The position numbers were made by a program, and so were the translations under genes. This document shows, one piece after another, positions 8,432 to 17,803 of a stretch of 64,000 nt of DNA; within the stretch, counting starts at the first letter, position 1; every line of letters begins with the position of its first letter. The notes beneath the pieces were generated by a model. The model was not told the origin of the DNA, ran no database searches, and saw nothing but the letters and a program-made list of their open reading frames with translations. Source of the DNA: Kocuria flava (GTDB taxonomy: Bacteria > Actinomycetota > Actinomycetes > Actinomycetales > Micrococcaceae); the NCBI RefSeq assembly GCF_001482365.1, contig NZ_CP013254.1, forward strand, positions 868,001 to 932,000, written 5' to 3'.

Positions 8432-10975
8432 ATGTCATTTATAGACCAAATACCGCCCCACATGCAAGAAGAAGTTCGGTTTTTGCTGGGTTCAGGAGAA
8501 TATCACCTCTTGCTCGGCGCGGGAGCCAGTCGTGATTCCAAAAGTAAGAACGGAGAGTTCCTGCCGGGATCAGGGGATATGACCGCTGAACTTAACAACC
8601 TATCTGGGGCCGTTCAAGAAAACTTAACAGAAGCTTTTGAAATCGCTCAAGACCGCGACAAAAACGGCAAACTAGACAAGTATCTAAAGGACAGATTCAC
8701 TGACTGTGAACCGGCACAGTGGTGGAGCGACGCCCTAATTCCACGTTGGAAGAAAATTTGGAATCTCAATATTGACGACGTTGTAGAACAAGCGACCAAG
8801 GCGCTACCGTCAGAAATCAACCGTAAAGTCCAATACTATTCCTGGCATAAAAACGCGGGAGAATATGACGGGTTGCAAGTCATTCATCTCCACGGACGCG
8901 CAAGGACGGACTATCATTCCCAACTTATATTCAGTATAGTGCAGTACGCCGAATCAATCGACAAGAAACATGCCTGGCACAGGAGGTTCTTTGATGACTG
9001 GGTGCAATACCCATTCGTCACAGTAGGCGCCACGCTGTTAGATGAACCCGATCTATCTACGTCCACGCGTGCGCGCAAGGCCTCGGGTACTAATCCTAAT
9101 CTCTACGTATCTTCTACCATAAGCCCTGCCATGCGAGAGCAATTAGAAATACGAAATATTATCGGCATCGAGACAACGGCCGAAACTTTTTTTCGAGAAG
9201 TTGCTCAATTAGTAAATGAGTACCGTACTAAGCATTCCTATCAATGGGTGTCGGCGGACGTGCCCAAAAAAGTCCTGGCCGAATTTTCTGAGCAGTACCA
9301 TATGATGCCTCGTGTGGATAACCGCAGTGTTATAAAACGAAGTGACTTTTATGCGGGAGAAGAACCTTCCTGGTTGGATATTATTGAAGAAAAGAACGGC
9401 GACTTTTCCTGGTATGCAAAATCTTTGGGGCATCTTGATGTTCCGGGCCATGAAATAAATAAGGAACTCCCAAAGTGTTACCTTCTGTTCAGTGCACCGG
9501 TGTCCGGCAAGACCGTGGCCCTCTTGGCCATGGCCAAAAGACTGATAGACAAAGGCTTTACCGCATATAAATTCACATCCGAGCATAAACCTAATCACAA
9601 GGCGACCGTTGACTACTTAGCCCACCAAGGGCTATCTGTGTTGGTTTTTGATGGCTTTGCGGATTATGCTGATAGTATTGTTGACATTGCTAAGGACCTT
9701 AGGGATAAAAAAGTACCCGCGCTCATTCTCGCTGCTGATACCATTTCTAGAAAAGATTTCGTGCTGCCCCGATTTCCTACTGACCTCTTTCGGGATTTAA
9801 CGCGCGCCGACGATCGGGGTCGGTGGCATTTGACTAGAGGCGAGTCTGAAACTCTTGTGACTAAGCTGGAATCTGCCGGACGATATGGACTGCTGCAGCA
9901 GAAGGACCATGCGTCTAGAGTTGCGTTCTTCCAAGGCCGCGAAATCTTCGACGCCATGGGAGAGGCGGAATTTGGTAAGGGATATAGGAGTCGACTGACG
10001 GCGCAGATTGGAGAACTGCAGTCTCCGGAGATGCTTCATTTGATAAAACTCGTGGCTGTGCTACATCAATCTGGCCTTACTTTACCTTTGAGTTTTTCTT
10101 CTGCGGCGGGGGTGCAAGCTCATGATTTTTCAAAGCCACAATCCCGTGATCAATTAAATAAGTTTTTAACGGTTCGCCGAGGACAAGTCTCCCTGAGGTA
10201 CCGAGCCATGCGGCCCGAAGATGTACACGCCTCATCCTCCCGCCATGACTTTTTCGATGTTCTGGTCAATTTCTTGGCCAGTCTTTCACCTTACGTGAAT
10301 GAATATTCTAGAAAGCAGAAAACGCAGGCATATCGTATTGCAAAAGCGGTTATGCGCGCGGAGTCAGCGGTTAAAATTGTAGGAAAAAGCTCCCTTCGTG
10401 CGTTATACGACTCAATACACCCCTTTTACGAAATGGACGCACGCTTTTGGGAGCAAAGATCAAAGTCGGAGGAACTACTACGAGATTATGCCAAATCCGC
10501 CTCCTATGCTGGCAAGGCGGTAGATTTGGCTGGCAACGATTCATGGCGACTTACAACCTATGGGCGCATTCTTCTTATCCGTGCCCTTCGTGAGTTTGAA
10601 ATCGGAAGTACCTCATTTTGGCATGTTTACGATCTGGGCCACGAACGCCTTGAAGCTGCATGGAGCAGCAAAAATGCTACAGCAGTTCCTGTGCGGGTTG
10701 GTATTCGATGGTCAATTGAATGTTATTTAGTTTACCTTAAGGAGGGGTGTCCTCACGGCAGATCCGTACTGTCTGACCTAGAATCTGATATCACGCGACG
10801 CATAACCAATGCTTACAATATAGACATTGTGCGCCAGACGCCTGAGGCTAACAAGATTAGCGAACTGCAGTCATACTTTCTGCAATTGGTCACTGTTCGG
10901 GACGCTGATTCAAATGCAGTTGACTTCATTGACGTAGTTCGACGGGGAGTTCCGCAAATAAAGGGATACGAGTAG
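8432..10975 (+). CDS. SIR2-domain protein fused to a STAND-like P-loop module
   Basis: This is an 847-residue protein. Residues about 20-260 form a SIR2-type NAD-binding fold: GAGAS at 29-33, LNIDDVVE at 112-119 (the Asn and Asp of the active site), IHLHG with the probable catalytic His154, and VGATLLDEPDL near 198-208. Next comes a degenerate P-loop, SAPVSGKT at 354-361 with Ser where Gly or Ala is usual, and a Walker B-like LVFDGFADY at 404-412. The C-terminal ~400 residues are helical, possibly repeat-like, and unassigned. Known SIR2-STAND defence proteins (for example Avs5) and other defence sirtuins deplete NAD on phage sensing; the same role here is inference. Codon usage is AT-rich, quite unlike every neighbour, which indicates recent transfer. 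It stands alone, beside BREX genes and an IS. Confidence 0.87.
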   Translation: MSFIDQIPPHMQEEVRFLLGSGEYHLLLGAGASRDSKSKNGEFLPGSGDMTAELNNLSGAVQENLTEAFEIAQDRDKNGKLDKYLKDRFTDCEPAQWWSDALIPRWKKIWNLNIDDVVEQATKALPSEINRKVQYYSWHKNAGEYDGLQVIHLHGRARTDYHSQLIFSIVQYAESIDKKHAWHRRFFDDWVQYPFVTVGATLLDEPDLSTSTRARKASGTNPNLYVSSTISPAMREQLEIRNIIGIETTAETFFREVAQLVNEYRTKHSYQWVSADVPKKVLAEFSEQYHMMPRVDNRSVIKRSDFYAGEEPSWLDIIEEKNGDFSWYAKSLGHLDVPGHEINKELPKCYLLFSAPVSGKTVALLAMAKRLIDKGFTAYKFTSEHKPNHKATVDYLAHQGLSVLVFDGFADYADSIVDIAKDLRDKKVPALILAADTISRKDFVLPRFPTDLFRDLTRADDRGRWHLTRGESETLVTKLESAGRYGLLQQKDHASRVAFFQGREIFDAMGEAEFGKGYRSRLTAQIGELQSPEMLHLIKLVAVLHQSGLTLPLSFSSAAGVQAHDFSKPQSRDQLNKFLTVRRGQVSLRYRAMRPEDVHASSSRHDFFDVLVNFLASLSPYVNEYSRKQKTQAYRIAKAVMRAESAVKIVGKSSLRALYDSIHPFYEMDARFWEQRSKSEELLRDYAKSASYAGKAVDLAGNDSWRLTTYGRILLIRALREFEIGSTSFWHVYDLGHERLEAAWSSKNATAVPVRVGIRWSIECYLVYLKEGCPHGRSVLSDLESDITRRITNAYNIDIVRQTPEANKISELQSYFLQLVTVRDADSNAVDFIDVVRRGVPQIKGYE

Positions 10976-11043
10976 TACTAAATATTGCTTGGATACGCGT
11001 GGTCGTGAATTGATTCTGATGGGGCGGAGGTGTTGTGCTACTA

Positions 11044-11059
11044 GAGCCCCTCGGGGCTC
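11044..11059. terminator. GC-rich hairpin between the convergent SIR2 gene and nuclease operon
   Basis: GAGCCCC-TC-GGGGCTC is a perfect 7-bp stem with a 2-base loop and no T-run after it. A second small stem, GGGATC-GACA-GATCCC, lies at 11193-11208. The 281-bp gap 10976-11256 otherwise holds no gene I can support. Its base composition is intermediate and probably marks the edge of the AT-rich insert. Confidence 0.35.
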
Positions 11060-11256
11060 CCAGTGTCTCTGTTGAAGATGTCCCGGGCTCTTAGTTGGTG
11101 CGGCTTGGCTGGGACGCGCCGAAGCGGGTTATACGCACGGCCTTTAATATGAACGTTTTCCGCCTGATGCGGTCGTAGTTACAAGCAAGTTCCGGGATCG
11201 ACAGATCCCTGCGTGCAGAGGCCCGGCCGTTTCTAGCCCGGTGAGTGAACTCAACT

Positions 11257-14200
11257 TCAGCGCGTGGCGTGCTCATACACCATCACCTGCGGCACCGTCG
11301 GCTGGCAGCACACCAGCACCAGCTCGCGGACGCGCCCGCCGGTGATCCGCTCCAGCTGGCCGGCGTAGAGGGACAGCTGCTGCCGGTAGGCCTCCTGGCT
11401 CAGCTCGGAGAGCGCCATGTCCGTCTTGTAGTCCACAACCACGTAGTCCCCACCGGGCTCCCGGTACAGCAGGTCCACCACGCCCTCGAGGACGGCGCCG
11501 TCCTCGTCGACCGTGGCGACCGGGAGCTCCTTCCAGTGCTCGCCCGCGGCGGCCGCCCGCACAGGCTCGGAGTCCCAGGCGATGCGGGCGCAGGCGAGCA
11601 GGGCTTCGGTGCCGGGCAGGCCGTGCAGCTCCGCCACCGCCGGGGCCAGTCGGTCGATGGACTCCCTGTCGGTGAGGTCGCACAGTTCCATCAGTCGGTG
11701 CAGCGCGGTGCCGAACTCGGGCCCGTGGAGCAGCTCTCCACTCTCCTCCGGCGCGGTGCTCTCCAGCGGCACGACGCGCTCGGGCTCCCCGAGGGTGGGC
11801 GGGGCCGGTGCGGCGGGGACGTCGTCGTCGGGCGTGGCTGTGACGCCGTACGCGGACGGCGCGGGCACACCGTCCCCTCCGGCCGCAATCGCCGGCGCGG
11901 CGTGCGCCGTGCGCGTGACCGACCGGCTGCCCTCGACCCGCGACGCCTCGGCCCAGCGGCTGCTCACCGCGGTCCACTCGGCGAGCACCTCGTCCCAGGA
12001 CCGCTCCTCGGCCACGGTCTCCGCCCGGCGCCCGCCGCTCTCGACATCCTCGAACGGCAGCTCCGGCGTGCCCGCCACGTGCGCCTTCCGGAGCTGCGCC
12101 GCGTGCGAGGACTCGCCCTTCTCCGAGACCGTGTACAGCGACACCACCAGGTGGCTCTGCGCTCGGGTGCACGCCACGTACAGCAGCCGCAGCCGCTCGG
12201 CCGCGAGCATGTCCTTCTCGCGCTCCTTGAGCTCCTCGTGGCCGGCGGTGGCCAGGCCCTTCTTGAGGGAGACCTCCATGGTCCCGTCCGCGGCGAAGAG
12301 CACGTGCTGGGTGCCCGACCGGGGCGTGGAGCCCGTCCCGGCCAGGATGACCACCGGGTACTCCAGGCCCTTGGCGGCGTGCACCGTGGTGATCCGCACG
12401 GCCTTCGCGTCGGTCTCGGGGACGACCGCCTCCTTCACCCGGGCGCCCTCCTCCATCTGGGTCCCGGCCCAGCGCAAGTAGTCGCGCAGGCTCCCGTGGG
12501 TGGCGGTGCCCCAGGCGCGGGCCTGGTCGACGACGAAGCGCAGCCGCCGCCACGTCTCCCGGTGCCGGGGCGAGTCCGTGGCGGCCTCGAGGACCAGGAA
12601 CTGCTCCAGGATCCGCTCCATGAGGTCGCACACCCCGGTCCGGGACAGCTCCCGGGAGAGGGCGCGCAGCGCCAGCAGGGTGCGGGCCACGCGGGTGTCC
12701 TCGAGGCCCTCGGGGGCGTCGGCCCGGTAGTTCCAGGAGCCGCCGCCCAGCCGCCAGGCGGCGAGCTCGTCGTCCCCGCAGCCCAGGATGGAGCTGCGCA
12801 GGGCCAGCACGAGCCGGCCCGAGTCCGCCGGGTTGGCCAGCGCCTGCAGCACCAGCATGAGCTCCTGGACCTCCGCCGCGCCGTAGACCATCGAGGACGC
12901 CTCGGCCCGGTAGACGATGCCCGCCTCGTCCAGCGCCTTCTCGAGCACCTCGAGCGAGGTGCGGGTGGGGAGCAGGATCGCGATGTCCTCCTCGGTGACG
13001 GGACGTGTCTCGGCGTCGTCGCGCCCGTCCTGGTGCCGCCAGGCCGGTTCGCCGGTGCGGCCCAGTGCGGTGAGCACCGTGTGCGCGACGTGCCGGGCCT
13101 CCCGCTCGTGCACCTCCGCGGCCTTCGGCTTCCCGCCGTCCTCCGCGCCGGGCAGGGTCAGGCCGATCACGCTCACCGGGTGCCCGAAGCCCTCCGGCAG
13201 CGGCGGCCGCGCCGGGTCCGGCACGAGCGGCACGTAGGCCGGCTGCCGGCCGTGCTCCTCCTCGATCAGCGTGCCGAACACCTGGTTCACCCACTCCAGC
13301 ACGGGAGCCACGGAGCGGAAGTTCGTCTGCAGGGTCGCGATCGACGACGACGCCTCCGCCGCGGCCCGCTCCTGGAAGCCCAGGTAGGTCTCGATGTCCG
13401 CCCGCCGGAAGCGATAGATGGACTGCTTGGGGTCGCCGACCATGAACAGCCGCCCGCCCTCCACCGGCAGCTCCCGCCAGCCCTCGGGCCCGCAGGCGGC
13501 GGAGGAGGCCAGGCGCAGGGCGATCTCGGCCTGGATGGGGTCGGTGTCCTGGAACTCGTCGATCATCAGGCACGCGTACCTGTCGTACAGGCGAGAGCGG
13601 ACCTCGGCGTGCTCCTCGCCCACGAGCAGGTCCCGGGCCAGGACGAGCAGGTCGTGGAACTCCAGCCGTCCTTGCCGGCGGCGCTCCTCAGCGGCTTCGC
13701 ACAGCACCGAGGCCATCACGCCGAGCACCAGGTCCAGGGCCCGCCCGGTCAGAGAGTCCTTGAGCGTCACCGCTCTCGCGCTGATCTCTTTCGCCAGCGT
13801 CCGGACGTCTGCGATGTTCCCTGTCCACTTCGCCTTGGATCCCTGGCTGAACCCCGTGGTGGGCACCTTCGCCAGATGAGCCACCAATGCCCGAGGCGCG
13901 CCACGGCGAGCGGCCTCGATCCCGTCCGCCCAGCTCAAAAGGCGCCCGGTGCCGACATAGAGGCGGTCGTCCACCGACTCGCATCCTTCGCGCATGCTGC
14001 GCAGCTCGTCGCAGGAGCGAATGATCGTCGACCACTCGGTGTCCGGGACGGAGAACTCAAAGGCCTCCACAGTGTGCTGCGGCAGCCGGTCCCAGTTCTC
14101 GTCCATGACCCGGGCGGTGTCCCGGAGATTGGCCATGGTCATGTCGCAGGCGAAGAGCACCTCCATGGCCGCGGAGTGCTCGGGATTCCCGAACAGGGCG

Positions 14201-14646
14201 GAGACGATCTGCTGCCACCGGTCCTCGAAGGCCAGCGAGGACTCGATCTCGTCGAGGGTCTCGATGCCCGGCGGGACCCGGGCCTCCAGCGGGTTCTCCC
14301 GGATGATCCGGGCGGCGAAGGAGTGGATGGTCCCGATCGGGGCGATGTCGAGGTCGTGCAGGGCCCGGGCGCGGCGGGAGCGCACGGCGTCGTCGTCGGA
14401 GGCGGCCCCGAGCGCGGTCCGGACGCGCTCGCGCAGCTCCCCGGCCGCCTTCTCGGTGAAGGTGATGGCCACGAGCGCCGTAATGGGCGTCCCGCGGTCC
14501 ACCAGCGCCACCACGCGCTGGACCATCTCCCGGGTCTTGCCGCTGCCGGCGCCGGCCTCCACGAACACGGAGCGGTCCAGGTCGTGGCGGATGGTCTCGC
14601 GGGCGGGCTCGTCGACGAGCGGGAGCTGCACGGTCTGCGTGGTCAC
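11257..14646 (-). CDS. AddA/RecB-like UvrD-type helicase with C-terminal nuclease
   Basis: This 1129-residue superfamily 1A helicase starts at GTG 14646, which overlaps the upstream gene's stop as GTGA. Motifs in order: Walker A EAGAGSGKT near residue 28, TFTEKAAGELRERV, Walker B MIDEFQDTDP, GDPKQSIYRFRRAD, TNFRS, TTVHAAKGLEYPVV and YVACTRAQSHL. The C-terminal ~200 residues carry a PD-(D/E)XK nuclease signature, GVVDLLYR then VVVDYKTD. This is the architecture of AddA or RecB, which process double-strand DNA ends for recombination and degrade phage DNA. With the upstream AddB-like gene it forms a two-gene operon. Whether it is the host's main end-processing enzyme or an island-borne extra cannot be told from this window. 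Confidence 0.86.
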   Translation of the reverse strand: MTTQTVQLPLVDEPARETIRHDLDRSVFVEAGAGSGKTREMVQRVVALVDRGTPITALVAITFTEKAAGELRERVRTALGAASDDDAVRSRRARALHDLDIAPIGTIHSFAARIIRENPLEARVPPGIETLDEIESSLAFEDRWQQIVSALFGNPEHSAAMEVLFACDMTMANLRDTARVMDENWDRLPQHTVEAFEFSVPDTEWSTIIRSCDELRSMREGCESVDDRLYVGTGRLLSWADGIEAARRGAPRALVAHLAKVPTTGFSQGSKAKWTGNIADVRTLAKEISARAVTLKDSLTGRALDLVLGVMASVLCEAAEERRRQGRLEFHDLLVLARDLLVGEEHAEVRSRLYDRYACLMIDEFQDTDPIQAEIALRLASSAACGPEGWRELPVEGGRLFMVGDPKQSIYRFRRADIETYLGFQERAAAEASSSIATLQTNFRSVAPVLEWVNQVFGTLIEEEHGRQPAYVPLVPDPARPPLPEGFGHPVSVIGLTLPGAEDGGKPKAAEVHEREARHVAHTVLTALGRTGEPAWRHQDGRDDAETRPVTEEDIAILLPTRTSLEVLEKALDEAGIVYRAEASSMVYGAAEVQELMLVLQALANPADSGRLVLALRSSILGCGDDELAAWRLGGGSWNYRADAPEGLEDTRVARTLLALRALSRELSRTGVCDLMERILEQFLVLEAATDSPRHRETWRRLRFVVDQARAWGTATHGSLRDYLRWAGTQMEEGARVKEAVVPETDAKAVRITTVHAAKGLEYPVVILAGTGSTPRSGTQHVLFAADGTMEVSLKKGLATAGHEELKEREKDMLAAERLRLLYVACTRAQSHLVVSLYTVSEKGESSHAAQLRKAHVAGTPELPFEDVESGGRRAETVAEERSWDEVLAEWTAVSSRWAEASRVEGSRSVTRTAHAAPAIAAGGDGVPAPSAYGVTATPDDDVPAAPAPPTLGEPERVVPLESTAPEESGELLHGPEFGTALHRLMELCDLTDRESIDRLAPAVAELHGLPGTEALLACARIAWDSEPVRAAAAGEHWKELPVATVDEDGAVLEGVVDLLYREPGGDYVVVDYKTDMALSELSQEAYRQQLSLYAGQLERITGGRVRELVLVCCQPTVPQVMVYEHATR

Positions 14647-17552
14647 TTCGCGTCCTCCTGGATCAGCAGGGACAGGTGGGGCTCGAGGCCGGGGTCGTCG
14701 CGCAGCTTCTCCCACAGGGCCGTCACGTCCCGGTGGCCGCAGACGGTGGTGACGTTGGTGTAGCGCTCCGACTCGGGCACGTGCGGGAAGACCCCGGCGC
14801 GCAGCGCGGTGACGATGCCGTGGGCGCCGGTGCGCAGGGCGTCGACGACGTCGTCGGTCAGCTCGTAGCCCACCGGCTCCCCGGGGGCGGAGAGGAACCA
14901 GTACTCGCTGCGCACGCCCGCCCCGCCGAGGGAGCGGGCGTAGAGGCCGTAGACGGGCAGCTGGAACTTGGTGCCGCCGGCCGTCGGGTCCTCCCGGGTG
15001 AGATGGGCGAACCGGTCCCGGCGGCCGGACTTGTAGTCGACCACCCGCACCGTGCCGTCCGCGTGGCGGTCCACCCGGTCCACGGTGCCGCGGAAGCGCA
15101 GGACCGTGCCGTCGGACAGGTCCAGGGTCAGCTCGGCGTCGGTGCCGAAGACCACCTCGGGGGCGTCGATGCCCCACCCGTCCTGGCACTGGGCGGCGAG
15201 GTGGCCGTGGGTGGCCTCGAGCTGCTCGAGCATCTCGGCGCGGTGGTGCTGCCAGAGGTCCTCGATCCAGAACTCGTTGCGCTCCCGCTCCATGATCCGC
15301 TCGGCTTCCTCGAGCAGGTGCTCCACGGGCGGGAGCGCGCCGTCCTCGATGGCGCGGTTCGCGTGGCTTTCCAGCGCCTCGTGCAGGATGGTGCCCTTGA
15401 GCAGCGGGTCGATCTGCTGGGCGAGCTCCCGGTCCGCGAACAACTCGGCGCCCAGGACCTTGGTGACGAAGTAGCCGAAGGGGTTGTTGACCCACTCCTC
15501 CAGCGCGGTGGGGGAGACGGGCCGGTCCAGGAAGTCCTCGGGCAGCGCGCTCGGGCCCGCGTGGCCGGTGAAGCGGGTGAAGCGCCCGCGCCGCCGGTCG
15601 GCGCGCAGCTGCAGGACGCGGTCCAGGTGCTCGTCGCCGAGACCGTCCGCCCGGTGGCCGCGCACGGTCAGCCACTGCTGGCGCAACTCCTGGGCGGTGA
15701 CCGGGCGGGGCTCGGCGGCCGTGGCCCAGCCGGCGGAGCGTTCGATGCCGGCCACCGAGGACGGGATCGCCGTCTCCGGTTCCGGGCGGCCGAGCAGGGC
15801 GGGCAGCCAGCGCGAGGGCAGGTAGCTGCGGTTCTCCCGCAGGCTGCCGCGGGGTTGGAAGAGCAGCGGCTCCGGGGCCACGGCGAGGGCGGCCTCGAAG
15901 AGTTCCCTCTGTCTCCGGACGCGCTCGTCGAGCTCAGGCAGGCCCTCGGTCTGCTGTCGGACCGACTCCGGCAGCAGCGCGTCCTCCTGGGCGTGGACGG
16001 GCACGAGGCCGTCGGCCAGGCCCACGAACACCGCGTGGTCGAGGTCCCGGCCCAGGGCGTCGCCGAGCGAGCCGGTGGTCACCCCGGTGCCGATGCGCCC
16101 GGTCCGGGAGCGGTGGGCGGTGACGACCTCGCCCACGGTGTGCGCCACGGTGGCCGGGGTGGGGGTGGCGCCGCACCCGTCGAGGTCGGCCAGGTCCGTG
16201 AGGGCCTCCCGCAGCATGGATCGGGCCGCGGCGCGGGTGGGTTCCTCGGGGCCGGTGGCGGCCAGGAAGTCGTCCACCAGGCCGAGCAGCCCCGCCGAGA
16301 CCCCGGCCCACGTGCGGGCTTCGGCGATGCCGTGCAGCTGGGCGGACAGCGCCTGGTGGAAGGCGTCGAAGGCGCGCTGGTCCTCCCGGCGTCGCCGCTT
16401 CCGCTCCGCGGACCGGGCCTCCTCGGTGTCCTGCGCGGTTCCTGGCTCGGCGGGGCCCGTTTCACCGGAGGTGTCCTGCTCGCCGGGGGTCTCGGCCGGT
16501 TCGGCGTCGTCGTCGGTCACGGGCTTCACCCAGAGGCGCTCGCAGGCCGCGGAGGAGGGCAGGGGGAGCTCCCGGTGGCGCACGAGGCCCTCGGCGATGG
16601 CGTCCAGCAGCGGGCGGACGGGTAGCAGCTGACCGGGGGCGGGGAGGTGGTCCAGCAGGCGCAGGACGGTGCGGGCCATCGGGGTGTCGACGAGCTGGAC
16701 GGGCGCGGGGCCGTTGAACTCGATGCCCGCGTCCTGCAGCCGTCGGGAGACGAGCGGGCGGTAGATCTCCTCGGAGGACCAGAAGATGCCGATGCGGTGG
16801 CCGGGGGTTTCCTCGGCCAGCCAGGAGGCGACGGCCCGGACCGCGGCGCGGGACTCGTCCTCGGGGTCGGAGGCGCTGGTCCACCGGGCGTTGTCCAGCT
16901 GGGGGCGTGCGGCTCTCAGGATGTCGCCGTCCTCGATGCCGAGCGCTGCCAGAACCGCTTCGGTGCCCGGATCGGGGGCGGTAGGCAGGGCGAAGGCCAG
17001 GACCGTGCCGAGATTCCGCACCTCGCCGGCCGCGATGCGCCGGGCCGCGGTGGTCAGCGCCTCGTGGCGGGACCAGAAGCCGCCCGTCAGCCGTTCGGTG
17101 ACGGCGCGGTGGGCGCGGTGCACCTCGTGCACGACCGGGGGTGCTCCGGTGGGGTCGAGATCGATGCCGTCGAGGGTGGCCGAGCACCGGGCGAGGGCCT
17201 GGGCGGTGACGGGACGGTCCGCGCAGTAGTCGAAGCGGCCGGGGTCCGCGGCCAGCAGCCCGGCCGCGGCAGCCTGCCGGACCGCCGGGGTGAGGGGCTT
17301 GCGGCCACGGGCGACGTCGTCGGCCAGGAAGACCTCCGTGGCCAGCTCCTCGACCGTCACGGCCCGCACGTTGGCGACGCCGTGGCCGCCCTTCTCGGCC
17401 GCCGCCCGGGCAAGGCGGCGGACGACGTCGAGGCCGCTGGCCGGCGTCGGCACGACGATCGTGATCCGGGTCAGGGGAGTCCCCGCGCGGGCCTCGGCGA
17501 CCCGGTCGGCCAGTGCGGTCCACGGGTCCTGCTCGTCCGGGGCTGCTGTCAC
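14643..17552 (-). CDS. AddB-like PD-(D/E)XK nuclease subunit
   Basis: This ~969-residue protein is translated just upstream of the AddA-like helicase, with a 4-bp overlap. Its N-terminal half resembles an inactivated helicase (ITIVVPTPASGLDVVRRL, no good P-loop), as in AddB. The C-terminal ~300 residues contain a nuclease domain: GTILHEALE, then FRGTVDRVD and VVDYKSGRR. I chose GTG 17552 because a strong GGAAGGA ribosome binding site sits eight bases upstream; ATG codons at 17597 and 17657 in the same frame are alternatives. A long Glu/Arg-rich linker lies in the middle. Together the pair most resembles AddAB; the actinobacterial AdnAB, in which both subunits carry helicase motifs, fits less well. 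Confidence 0.8.
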   Translation of the reverse strand: MTAAPDEQDPWTALADRVAEARAGTPLTRITIVVPTPASGLDVVRRLARAAAEKGGHGVANVRAVTVEELATEVFLADDVARGRKPLTPAVRQAAAAGLLAADPGRFDYCADRPVTAQALARCSATLDGIDLDPTGAPPVVHEVHRAHRAVTERLTGGFWSRHEALTTAARRIAAGEVRNLGTVLAFALPTAPDPGTEAVLAALGIEDGDILRAARPQLDNARWTSASDPEDESRAAVRAVASWLAEETPGHRIGIFWSSEEIYRPLVSRRLQDAGIEFNGPAPVQLVDTPMARTVLRLLDHLPAPGQLLPVRPLLDAIAEGLVRHRELPLPSSAACERLWVKPVTDDDAEPAETPGEQDTSGETGPAEPGTAQDTEEARSAERKRRRREDQRAFDAFHQALSAQLHGIAEARTWAGVSAGLLGLVDDFLAATGPEEPTRAAARSMLREALTDLADLDGCGATPTPATVAHTVGEVVTAHRSRTGRIGTGVTTGSLGDALGRDLDHAVFVGLADGLVPVHAQEDALLPESVRQQTEGLPELDERVRRQRELFEAALAVAPEPLLFQPRGSLRENRSYLPSRWLPALLGRPEPETAIPSSVAGIERSAGWATAAEPRPVTAQELRQQWLTVRGHRADGLGDEHLDRVLQLRADRRRGRFTRFTGHAGPSALPEDFLDRPVSPTALEEWVNNPFGYFVTKVLGAELFADRELAQQIDPLLKGTILHEALESHANRAIEDGALPPVEHLLEEAERIMERERNEFWIEDLWQHHRAEMLEQLEATHGHLAAQCQDGWGIDAPEVVFGTDAELTLDLSDGTVLRFRGTVDRVDRHADGTVRVVDYKSGRRDRFAHLTREDPTAGGTKFQLPVYGLYARSLGGAGVRSEYWFLSAPGEPVGYELTDDVVDALRTGAHGIVTALRAGVFPHVPESERYTNVTTVCGHRDVTALWEKLRDDPGLEPHLSLLIQEDAK

Positions 17553-17753
17553 GGTGCTCGTCCTTCCCTCGACGAATTTCAGGGACTGCAGAAGCATCGA
17601 CCGTGCCACCAACGCCGACCGGAGATGTGCCTCGTCTCCGGGCGCCCTCCGATGCATGGCTTTTCATCCGCAATCCAGTCCCGACTGTAGGGGATCGTGA
17701 GCCAATGCACAGGGCGGAGCCGGACGTGACGTCTGGACGACACCTGGATAGAA

Positions 17754-17780
17754 TTCTAAAAGTTCTAAAGAAATCTAAAC
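17754..17780 (+). repeat. Short direct repeats (TCTAAA, 9-10 bp period) before AAA ATPase gene 1
   Basis: TCTAAA occurs at 17755, 17764 and 17774, a spacing of 9 then 10 bp, within an AT-rich patch about 25 bp before the start codon. The same arrangement with a different hexamer (ATTCAC, spacing 9, 9, 10) precedes the paralogous gene near 61080. Iterated half-sites like these usually bind a protein. Autoregulation by the ATPase or its winged-helix tail is one possibility. Confidence 0.6.
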
Positions 17781-17803
17781 GGAGCAAACGGAAGGGAGGT
17801 GCG

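Noticed and set aside
8136..8432. 98-codon open frame spanning the IS end and the SIR2 promoter
   Set aside because: Out of frame with the transposase remnant, crosses the terminal repeat and promoter, and has no protein-like features.
11245..14763. 1172-codon open frame on the plus strand
   Set aside because: It lies opposite the helicase-nuclease gene, is made of low-complexity Gly/Arg/His/Leu sequence and has no motifs. It is a shadow caused by high GC at third positions.
14647..15675. N-terminal extension of the AddA-like frame to about 1472 residues
   Set aside because: The extra residues are a shadow of the AddB-like gene. The GTG at 14646 overlaps that gene's stop and begins the helicase homology.
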